From Thermohalobaculum sp965263335 (lineage in GTDB: Bacteria; Pseudomonadota; Alphaproteobacteria; Rhodobacterales; Rhodobacteraceae): a DNA stretch of 64,000 bases. The notes under the pieces are model-generated. The model worked only from the letters and a program-made list of their open reading frames with translations, did not search any database and was not told where the DNA came from. The DNA is taken from NCBI GenBank assembly GCA_965263335.1, contig CBDHHE010000001.1:4340001-4404000 (forward strand), read 5' to 3'. Both the position numbers and the translations under genes were made by a program. Of the stretch, positions 25,838 through 33,394 are shown in pieces (positions within the stretch are counted from its first letter, which is position 1; each line of letters opens with the position of its first letter).

Positions 25838-26320
25838 ATGGACCTGTCGACCGAGCGTCTGGCGATGCAGATGCGAAACATCGCGCGTCTCGAGGAGCAT
25901 CTCAGCTTTCGTATTGCCCGGCTCAGCAAGCTTCTCGACGTTGAGTCAGCGCTGCGTCTCGAGGGATCGGGCGTGAACCTGACGAGCTACCGCATCCTCC
26001 TTGTCGTCGACATCTTCGACGAGATCACGATCTCCGACATCAGCCGCATCGTTGTCATCGACCGTGCACAGATCAGTCGTGCCGCGACCGTGCTCATCGA
26101 GGAAGGTTACCTGAGCGCCAAGCCGGATCCTTCGAGCAAGCTGAAGAAGCTGTTGACGCTGACCGAGGCTGGACGCGAGAAGTTCGCGTCGCTCTGGGCG
26201 CTGTTCGATGACCGCCAGCCGGCGATGGAGAAACGCCTCAGCGCCGACGAATTGTCCGGTCTCTCGGGCGCGATCGACAAGCTGACCGAGTTTCTGCAGG
26301 AGCGTATTGGCCGCGAATAG
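25838..26320 (+). CDS. MarR-family transcriptional regulator
   Basis: A 160-residue winged-helix protein. The DNA-binding core is in GVNLTSYRILLVVDIFDEIT, ISDISRIVVIDRAQISRAAT and LIEEGYLSAKPDPSSKLKKL, with a typical wing and LTEAGREKFASLW afterwards. AGGAGGAG sits just before ATG 25838; a much longer upstream frame is not coding. It is convergent with the phenylalanine hydroxylase gene and may control the adjacent phenylalanine/tyrosine genes, which is inferred from position only. Confidence 0.9.
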   Translation: MDLSTERLAMQMRNIARLEEHLSFRIARLSKLLDVESALRLEGSGVNLTSYRILLVVDIFDEITISDISRIVVIDRAQISRAATVLIEEGYLSAKPDPSSKLKKLLTLTEAGREKFASLWALFDDRQPAMEKRLSADELSGLSGAIDKLTEFLQERIGRE

Positions 26321-26342
26321 CGTGCCGTCTCAGCTGGCACGC
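26320..26342. terminator. Hairpin between convergent marR-type and phhA genes
   Basis: GCGTGCC (26320-26326) pairs with GGCACGC (26336-26342) over a nine-base loop that contains the phhA stop codon. On the plus strand CTTTGG follows. A weak shared terminator is likely. Confidence 0.45.
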
Positions 26343-27199
26343 CTTTGGAAATAGCCGAGCGTGCCCCGGTTCAAGATCACGTCGGGTTCCTCGATACGAT
26401 CTGGCGCAATCGGTGTGGCGTCCTTCAGACGGGCGTAGAGTGGACCGAAGTCCTGATAGCACGCGTCCAGGAGCGACTCGAAGCTGTCGATGACAAAGTA
26501 GGTCTGCTGGAAGTCATCGATGATGTAGTCGGTGCGCATGACACGCTCGAGGTCGAAGCGGATGCGGTGCGGCGAGGGGTCGTCCAGCGCGAAGACGCTT
26601 TCTGCCGTCGATGACATGATCCCGGCGCCGAAGAGGCGCAGACCGTCTGGTGTATCGATCAACCCGAACTCGACCGTGTACCAGTAGAGCCGGGCAAGGT
26701 TCTTGAGACGTCCTTCCGCCATCGCCCGCGCACCGCCTTTGCCATATGCCTCGAGATAGGCCGCATATGTGGGATCAGCCAGCAGTGGCACGTGCCCGAA
26801 GATGTCATGGAAGATGTCGGGTTCCTCAAGGTACTCCATTTCGGCTTCGGAGCGGATGAAGGCGCCCGCGGGAAAGCGCCGGTTGGCCAGGTGGTCGAAG
26901 AACACATCGTCCGGCACCAGCCCATGCACCGGCACGACGCTCCAGCCGGTAAACCTTGCCAGTCGACCGCTGAGCTCGGCCATGTCGGGAATGCCGCCGC
27001 GCGACAGTTCCAGCTTCTCGATCGCGTCGAGGAAGGCGTCGCAGGCACGTCCCTGCAGCACCTTCAGCGAGCGCGCGTAGAGCCGGTTCCAGCGGTCATG
27101 CTCATGAGCGGTGTACGACGCCCACTGCTGGTCGATCGTGTGGTCCGGGTTGCGGGGTGCATTGGCGTAGCGGTTGCGCGTGTCCTCGTCGCTCATCAT
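26330..27199 (-). CDS. phhA: Phenylalanine 4-monooxygenase
   Basis: A 289-residue pterin-dependent aromatic amino acid hydroxylase of the short bacterial type. The iron ligands are visible: His131 and His136 in PDIFHDIFGHVPLL, and Glu177 in LYWYTVEFGL. It converts phenylalanine to tyrosine, feeding the homogentisate route through 4-hydroxyphenylpyruvate. The start overlaps the stop of the upstream dioxygenase gene (ATGA), so the two form an operon. No pterin dehydratase (PhhB) gene is seen nearby. Confidence 0.95.
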   Translation of the reverse strand: MMSDEDTRNRYANAPRNPDHTIDQQWASYTAHEHDRWNRLYARSLKVLQGRACDAFLDAIEKLELSRGGIPDMAELSGRLARFTGWSVVPVHGLVPDDVFFDHLANRRFPAGAFIRSEAEMEYLEEPDIFHDIFGHVPLLADPTYAAYLEAYGKGGARAMAEGRLKNLARLYWYTVEFGLIDTPDGLRLFGAGIMSSTAESVFALDDPSPHRIRFDLERVMRTDYIIDDFQQTYFVIDSFESLLDACYQDFGPLYARLKDATPIAPDRIEEPDVILNRGTLGYFQRRAS

Positions 27200-28298
27200 G
27201 ATGCCTTCAGGACGCCACGACGGATCTGGTCTTCTTCGATCGACTCGAATAGCGCCTTGAAGTTGCCCTCACCGAAGCCGTCATCTCCCTTGCGCTGGAT
27301 GAACTCGAAGAAAATCGGACCGATCACGGTTTTCGAGAAGATTTGCAGCAGAATGCGTGTCTCGCCACCGCCGAGCACGCCCTCGCCATCGATCAGGATG
27401 CCGTGCTCCTTCATGCGGTCGATGGGTTCTTCGTGACCTGTCACCCGCTCATGCGAGCGCGCATAGTAGGTTTCAGGAGGTCCCGGCATGAACTGAACGC
27501 CATTGGCGGCAATGCGATCTGTGGCGGCGTAGATGTCCTCGGTTCCGACCGCGATGTGCTGAATGCCCTCGCCCTTGTATTCCTTCAGGTACTCCTCGAT
27601 CTGACTGTGATCGTCCGAGCTCTCGTTGATCGGGATCCGGATTTTGCCGCAGGCGATGTCAGCGCGCGCGAGGTCAGCCCCGTCACCTTGCCTTCGATGT
27701 CGAAGAACCGGATCTCGCGGAAATTGAAGGCCTTGGCGTAGAAGTCGTACCATGTCGTCATGTTACCGCGCATGACGTTGTGGGTCAGGTGGTCAAGGTA
27801 GTAGAATCCTGCGCCGGCAGGCTGCGGGTCGCGCGTTCCCAACCAGTCGAACTCGGTGTCGTAGGGGTTGCGTCCCCCGTCGTAGTCCTCGACGAAGTAG
27901 AGCAGGGACCCGCCGATCCCGATCACCGCAGGCACATCGAGGGTCTTGTCGGCGCCGGTGTACTCTTCCGCGCCGTATTCCAGCGCACACTTCAAGGCAT
28001 GCCGGGCATCCACCACACGCCACGCCATCGAGGGCGCGCAGGGTCCGTGCGCTTCGACAAAACGTGCTGCATGGCATCCGGGCTCGCGGTTGACGACATA
28101 GTTCACACGGCCCTGGCGATACAGCGAGATGTCCTTGGTCTTGTGCCGGGCCACTTCCGTGTAGCCCATCTGCCAGAACAGCGCTTCGAGCTCTCCGGCT
28201 TCCGGATGGGCGAACTCGACGAACTCGAAGCCGTCCGTGCCGGCAACGTTGGTGTCATCGATCACTGCTTTCGGGGCGTCGTGGGGATAGGGACCCAT
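27196..28298 (-). pseudogene. hpd: 4-hydroxyphenylpyruvate dioxygenase, frameshifted
   Basis: The family's usual length (about 367 residues) is reached only by joining two frames. From the start at 28298 (MGPYPHDAPKAV, preceded by AGGAG) the first frame carries the normal protein through FDIEGKVTGLTSRALTSP. The frame then slips at about 27648-27652, and the rest (GKIRIPINESSDDHSQIEEYL to ESIEEDQIRRGVLKAS) is intact in another frame. One missing base in the segment reading CCTGCGGC on the minus strand explains it; the total length of 1,103 nt is one short of a multiple of three. The C-terminal half keeps GIQHIAVGTEDIY and the iron-ligand region ILLQIFSKTVIGPIFFEFIQ. As read, tyrosine catabolism would be blocked here; a sequencing error is the alternative. 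Confidence 0.88.
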
Positions 28299-28544
28299 CT
28301 GGCGTTGCTCCTGTCGGTCGGCCGGCACGTTTGCAAGGCACGGCCCGAGTCTAAAATTGATGCATGCTCAACAATATCAATGCAGGCGCATCATTGCAAG
28401 CGCGATCCGGCGATGAACCTTTTCCACTATGGGTGGATACCGGCCGTCCGATGTGGTCAATTCTGCGTAGTCGGCCCGCAAGGCGCCGAAGCAACGAACT
28501 CGCCGGACACCAAGAACCAACCGGTGATGACAGAGGAGAGGTAG

Positions 28545-30188
28545 ATGTCGAAATTCATGATCACGGATCGGTCGCTGCACCCGTTGGCGTCTGGGTTCGT
28601 ACGTTCTCTCAAGGAGGGAAAGATGAGCCGGCGCGAGTATCTCGCGTCGATGATGTCCGCGGGCGTGACCGCGGCCGGGGCGTTGTCGCTCGGCGGGTTG
28701 GCCCCAACGCCAGCGCGCGCAGCAGACGAGCCGAAGAAGGGCGGCACGCTACGGATCGGGACACCCGTGCGCGAAGCGGGTCTCAAGGATCCTCGCACCT
28801 TCGACTGGGATGCCCACGTCTCGCGGCAGTCCTGTGAGTATCTGGTGCGTTGGGAGCGTGATGGAACCTTCACACCTTGGCTGCTGGAGAGCTGGGAGAT
28901 CAATGACGATGCGACCGAGTACACGCTGAATTTACGCAAAGGCATCAAATGGTCGAACGGCGACGATTTCACATCGGAAGACGTGGCGTTCAACATCACC
29001 CGTTGGTGCGACAAGAACGTAGACGGCAACTCGATGGCCGGCCGGTTCACAACGCTTATCGATCCGGACAGCAATGTGGCGGCGGATGGCGCGATCGAGA
29101 TCGTTGATGAGCACACCGTCAAGCTGAAACCGCGGGTCTCCGACATCACCCTGATCGCGGGCATGACCGACTACCCGGCGCTGATCGTGCACCGCAGCTT
29201 CGATCCCGAGGGGGATCTGGTCGCACAGTTCAACATCGGCACCGGCGCATTCGAGATCGTCGAGTGGGAAATTGGTGTGCGCGCCAAGGTGGTCCGTCGC
29301 GAAGGGTACTGGCGTGGTGACGCCCATCTCGACGCCATCGAGTTCCTGGATTTCGGCACCGATGCTGCGGCAACCATTGCCGCGATGGAAGCTGGAGACG
29401 TGGACGCGAACGAGCAGACGCTGGCAGACCAGATTGATCAGCTCGATTCCGTGGGCCTCGTGAAGTCGGAGATCGCAACGGCCGCGACCATCGTTTGCCG
29501 GTTCAACAATGGCGTTGCACCTTATGACGATGTCCGCGTGCGGCGTGCGGCACAGCTCGCGGTCGACAACTCGGCGGTGCTTGCGCTCGGTTATGACGGG
29601 CTTGGCGTGCCTGCGGAAAACCACCACGTCGGTCCGATGCACGCCGAGTACTTCAAATTGCCGCCATCGGGACGCGATGCCGCGCAGGCCGTCGCATTGC
29701 TCGAAGAGGCGGGGCAGTCGGATCACGAGTTCGATCTGATCTCGATCGATGACGACTGGCGGCGCAACACCACGGACGCCATCGCTGCGCAGATGCGTGA
29801 TGCCGGGCTGAATGTGAAGCGCACGGTGATCCCCGGCGCCACATTCTGGAATGACTGGACGAAGTATCCGGCGTCGACCACGAACTGGAACCCGCGTCCG
29901 CTCGGCGTGCAGGTTCTGGCGCTGGCTTATCGTTCCGGCGAGGCGTGGAACGAATCCGCGTTTGCCAGTCCCGAGTTCGATGCCGCTCTCGAACAAGCTC
30001 TCGGCACGCCGGACGTTGAAGAACGCCGTGCGATCATGGAGACGGTACAGAAGGTCCTGCAGGAATCCGGCACCATCATCCAGCCCTACTGGCGCTCGAC
30101 GTTCCGCCACATGACCGAGCAGGTCCGCAACTTCGAAGCGCACCAGGCGATCGAGTTCCACATGGAAGAGGTCTGGCTCGACACCTGA
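28545..30188 (+). CDS. Tat-exported family 5 extracellular solute-binding protein
   Basis: A 547-residue peptide/nickel/amine-type ABC binding protein (SBP_bac_5). The N-terminus is long, with HPLASGFVRSLKEGK before a twin-arginine signal MSRREYLASMMSAGVTAAGA and likely cleavage near ARAADEP. The mature protein shows ESWEINDDATEYTLNLRKGI, VRVRRAAQLAVDNSAVLALG and PYWRSTFRHMTEQV, typical of the family. Both ATG 28545 and ATG 28623 have good ribosome sites (AGAGGAGAGG and AAGGAGG); I keep 28545 because related binding proteins share the HPL-x-R-EG extension. No permease or ATPase genes are adjacent; an MFS carrier follows instead. The ligand is unknown. Confidence 0.9.
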   Translation: MSKFMITDRSLHPLASGFVRSLKEGKMSRREYLASMMSAGVTAAGALSLGGLAPTPARAADEPKKGGTLRIGTPVREAGLKDPRTFDWDAHVSRQSCEYLVRWERDGTFTPWLLESWEINDDATEYTLNLRKGIKWSNGDDFTSEDVAFNITRWCDKNVDGNSMAGRFTTLIDPDSNVAADGAIEIVDEHTVKLKPRVSDITLIAGMTDYPALIVHRSFDPEGDLVAQFNIGTGAFEIVEWEIGVRAKVVRREGYWRGDAHLDAIEFLDFGTDAAATIAAMEAGDVDANEQTLADQIDQLDSVGLVKSEIATAATIVCRFNNGVAPYDDVRVRRAAQLAVDNSAVLALGYDGLGVPAENHHVGPMHAEYFKLPPSGRDAAQAVALLEEAGQSDHEFDLISIDDDWRRNTTDAIAAQMRDAGLNVKRTVIPGATFWNDWTKYPASTTNWNPRPLGVQVLALAYRSGEAWNESAFASPEFDAALEQALGTPDVEERRAIMETVQKVLQESGTIIQPYWRSTFRHMTEQVRNFEAHQAIEFHMEEVWLDT

Positions 30189-30203
30189 TCTCAATCGACA
30201 TGG

Positions 30204-30226
30204 CGGCGGGCGAACACCGCCCGCCG
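30204..30226 (+). terminator. GC-rich hairpin after the binding-protein gene
   Basis: CGGCGGGCG (30204-30212) pairs perfectly with CGCCCGCCG (30218-30226) over a five-base loop, 15 bases past the stop codon. No T-run follows, so it may stabilise the upstream mRNA or act as a partial terminator before the MFS gene. Confidence 0.5.
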
Positions 30227-30274
30227 TGACCTTGCCCACGCTCGTTTCGGGATGAAGATCAGCGAGGCCCGAGA

Positions 30275-31513
30275 ATGGGCACCAGCACTTCCTTGCGGAC
30301 GGTCTTTGTCATCCTGCTCAGCGCCGGCCTGATCTTTGCGGGCAGCGGGCTCTTTCAGACCATGCTGCCGATCCGGGCCGAGCTCGAAGCGTTCTCGACC
30401 AGCCTGATCGGCCTTCTGGGTGCCGCGTACTTCGCGGGCTTCGTTGGGGGATGCGTGATTGGCCCCGGCTTGATCAAGGCAGTGGGGCACGTGCGCGCCT
30501 TCGCAGGTGTTGTCTCGGTTCTGGCCGCCATCGTGCTGCTGTTCCCGCTGTGGGTCGATGCCGTCCTCTGGATCTGGCTGAGGTTTCTCACCGGGATCTG
30601 CCTCGCCATCGTCATCATGGCCGTGGAAAGCTGGCTGAACGATCAGGCGAGCAATGAAAATCGCGGGCGGATGCTGTCGCTCTACATCATCATCACCAAT
30701 GGCGGCTGGATTGTCGGGCAGCTCGGCATAAATTTGGCAGATATTGTCTCGCCGACCCTCTTCATCGGCATCACCGTCCTGATCTGTCTTTCGGCCGCGC
30801 CGATCGCACTCACCCCCTCGAGCGAGCCGAGCCCCGTGCCTGATGCAGGGCTGCAACTGGGCAACCTCTTCATATTGTCGCCTGTCGGAACCATGGGATG
30901 CTTCCTGATCGGCACGGCGGAAGGCGCGTTCTGGTCGCTCGGGCCGCTGTTCGGTCAGCTCCGTGGGCTCGAGGTCTTTGAGGTATCGCTGTTGATGGGC
31001 GCGTTCGTGCTCGGTGGAACGCTGTCGCAATGGCCTGTGGGGCGGCTCTCGGACAGCCGGGACCGCCGGGTGGTCATTCTGCCAGTGGCGCTGGCCACCG
31101 GTGTCACAGGACTGTCCATCGCATTGCTCGACGGTCTTGGGCTGGTACCCATGCTCCTGCTGGCGATGGCGCACGGAGCGCTGATGATCCCGCTTTATCC
31201 GCTCTGCCTCGCGCATGTGAACGACAGCGCGCCCTCCGAGCGCCTTGTACAGGTCAGTGGCGGTCTCTTGCTTGTGTACTCCATCGGGGCGACACTGGGG
31301 CCGCTGCTGGCCGCTCCGGTGATGGAGTACACCGGTCCGGGCGGTCTGTTCGTGTTCATCTCGGTGGTTCTGGTCGCCTTCGGCGCCATGATCGCGGTCC
31401 GCATGTCGCTCACCGGCCGACGCATCCGCGCTTTTCCCACACGTTACATACCCTCGCCGCGCACAACCCAGTCGATCTACGAACTCGAGAGCGACCGTCC
31501 CGGCGACGATTGA
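30275..31513 (+). CDS. MFS transporter (YcaD-like)
   Basis: A 412-residue integral membrane protein with twelve predicted membrane segments in two halves. The cytoplasmic loop between segments 2 and 3 is GPGLIKAVGHVRAFAG; helix 5 includes WLNDQASNENRGRMLSLYII, and the second half has WPVGRLSDSRDRRVVILPVA, which is the MFS loop 8-9 motif. This resembles the YcaD/UMF-like group of putative small-solute carriers. It follows the binding-protein gene by 86 bases and precedes an MttB homologue by 64 bases on the same strand, so it may import or export the methylated amine handled by this cassette. Confidence 0.88.
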   Translation: MGTSTSLRTVFVILLSAGLIFAGSGLFQTMLPIRAELEAFSTSLIGLLGAAYFAGFVGGCVIGPGLIKAVGHVRAFAGVVSVLAAIVLLFPLWVDAVLWIWLRFLTGICLAIVIMAVESWLNDQASNENRGRMLSLYIIITNGGWIVGQLGINLADIVSPTLFIGITVLICLSAAPIALTPSSEPSPVPDAGLQLGNLFILSPVGTMGCFLIGTAEGAFWSLGPLFGQLRGLEVFEVSLLMGAFVLGGTLSQWPVGRLSDSRDRRVVILPVALATGVTGLSIALLDGLGLVPMLLLAMAHGALMIPLYPLCLAHVNDSAPSERLVQVSGGLLLVYSIGATLGPLLAAPVMEYTGPGGLFVFISVVLVAFGAMIAVRMSLTGRRIRAFPTRYIPSPRTTQSIYELESDRPGDD

Positions 31514-31577
31514 CTGTACTGGCGGCGCGTGGTTCCACTGAATCGAGGTTCATTCGGCTCAGGCTTGGGAGACGCGT

Positions 31578-33143
31578 ATGGCTGATCGACGGTCTGGCCG
31601 AGCTGCCCGTCAGCGCGGGGTCAGCGCCGAGGGCGTGCCCCAACCGCCCTGGCAACAACTCTCGCACCGCACGGCACCGGTCGAGCCGATAAGCGCTGAT
31701 CAGGTCGACATGATCCACCGCACCGCGCTGCGCATCCTCGAGGATGTCGGCATGAAGGTGCTGAGTGCAGAGGCACGCCGCATCCTCGCCGAAGCGGGCG
31801 CCGACGTGGATGAGGCAGACCAGCGTGTGCGCTTCGACCGCGGGCTCGTGATGGGGCGATTGGCGTTGGCGCCGGAGCGGTTCAGATTTCGCGCACGCAA
31901 TCCCGTCCGGGACGTGCGGATCGGTGGCCCGGATCTGTTGTTCTGCTCGGTCGGCGGGCCGGCCTTCGTGGCCGATGCATCCGGGCGTCGGCGCGCCGGT
32001 ACCTATGCCGAGCAGTGCGAATATCTCCGTCTCATCCAGTCACTCAACATCGTACATCAGGAGGGTGGGGGTGCGTTCGAAGCTCTCGATTTACCGGACG
32101 CGTCTCGTCATCTCGACCTCTACTTCGCCGAGATCGTCTACACGGACAAGACGTGGACACCGTGGTGTCTTGGCGCGGAGCGCTCGCGCGACGCCCTCGA
32201 GATGATGTGCATCGCCATGGGTGAAGATGTCGAGACCCTCACCGAACGTGATCCGCTGTTCTCCTGTATCATCAACACAAACTCGCCTTTGCAGCTTGAC
32301 CAGCCGATGTCTGACGGCCTGATCGAGATGGCCCGCTTCGGCCAGTGCATCACGGTCACACCGTTCACGCTGTCCGGCGCTATGGCGCCGGTGACCTTGG
32401 CCGGTGCGCTGGCCCAGCAGACGGCGGAAGCGCTGGGGGCCATCGTGCTGGTGCAATGTGTGAACCCGGGCTGTCCAGTGATCTACGGCGGCTTTACATC
32501 GAATGTCGACATGCGCACCGGTTCGCCGGTTTTTGGTACGCCGGAGTATGTGCAGGCCGCCCAGATATCGGGCCAAATGGCGCGCCACTACTGTGTGCCC
32601 TTCCGCTCATCGAACGTGACTGCGGCGCACCGGGTCGGTGCGCAGGCCGCCTATGAGAGCGAGATGGCGCTCTGGGGTGCGATGACCGGCGGGGCGCATC
32701 TGATCAAGCACTGCGCGGGATGGCTCTCGGGCGGGCTGACGGCATCGAAGGAAAAGATCATCCTTGATGCCGAGATGCTCCAGATGCTGGCGGCCACATT
32801 GTCTCCACCGGAAATCAGCGAGGCGTCGCTCGCCTTGGATGCAATCGCCGAGGTCGGGCCCGCGGGGCACTTCTTCGGCACCGCCCACACCATGGAGCGC
32901 TTCAAGACGGCTTTCTACACACCGTTGGTCAGCTACTGGGACAATTACGAGAACTGGATCGAAAGCGGCACGCCGTCGCTGGTTGAGCGGGCAGGGGCGA
33001 TCGCCGAGCGCCTGCTGGCCGAGTACGAGCAGCCTCCGCTGGATGGCGACGTCGAGGAGGAGCTCCGTGACTACGTTGCACGGCGCAAGCGTGAGATTCA
33101 TGGAGCCAGCGCCCAGACCGGTGTCGGTGCAGAGCAAGCCTAA
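31578..33143 (+). CDS. Second MttB-family methyltransferase, non-pyrrolysine
   Basis: A 521-residue paralogue of the protein at 9450. Shared stretches include ALRILEDVGMKVLSAEA, QEGGGAFEALDLPDASRHL, VTPFTLSGAMAPVTLAGALA, FTSNVDMRTGSPVFGTPEY and EVGPAGHFFGTAHTMERFKT. No in-frame TAG occurs. Family members transfer a methyl group from methylated amines such as glycine betaine, proline betaine or carnitine to a corrinoid protein; the substrate here is unknown. The start follows GGGAG by six bases, and the Arg-rich N-terminus ADRRSGRAARQR mirrors the paralogue. The flavoprotein 251 bases downstream is a plausible partner for further demethylation. Confidence 0.88.
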   Translation: MADRRSGRAARQRGVSAEGVPQPPWQQLSHRTAPVEPISADQVDMIHRTALRILEDVGMKVLSAEARRILAEAGADVDEADQRVRFDRGLVMGRLALAPERFRFRARNPVRDVRIGGPDLLFCSVGGPAFVADASGRRRAGTYAEQCEYLRLIQSLNIVHQEGGGAFEALDLPDASRHLDLYFAEIVYTDKTWTPWCLGAERSRDALEMMCIAMGEDVETLTERDPLFSCIINTNSPLQLDQPMSDGLIEMARFGQCITVTPFTLSGAMAPVTLAGALAQQTAEALGAIVLVQCVNPGCPVIYGGFTSNVDMRTGSPVFGTPEYVQAAQISGQMARHYCVPFRSSNVTAAHRVGAQAAYESEMALWGAMTGGAHLIKHCAGWLSGGLTASKEKIILDAEMLQMLAATLSPPEISEASLALDAIAEVGPAGHFFGTAHTMERFKTAFYTPLVSYWDNYENWIESGTPSLVERAGAIAERLLAEYEQPPLDGDVEEELRDYVARRKREIHGASAQTGVGAEQA

Positions 33144-33394
33144 CGGCATGTTCAGACAGATTGCACGTCATGACAAAGGCAGTGGATGAGGGCTGCATCT
33201 GTGGGCATCCTCACGAGCAAGGGAAAACTCCCAACCGCCTTTTCGCCAGGCGTCTGTGTCGAAGGAGGGCGCATCGCTTGCATGTGCGTCGTCCTGCGAT
33301 GCCGCGTCGGGACAGCCGCGTTGTCTCAACATGTACCGCAGCACTTCACGGACGGATCCGGTCGTGTGCCGGCACCAACGAGGAAAACTGAACG

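Noticed and set aside
27196..28298. Programmed frameshift in hpd
   Set aside because: No slippery heptamer or stimulatory structure is visible at the break, and the family is not known to use recoding.
33144..33394. 76-codon frame between the second MttB gene and the flavoprotein
   Set aside because: Arg/Cys-rich translation typical of a shadow frame, with no ribosome site or similarity.
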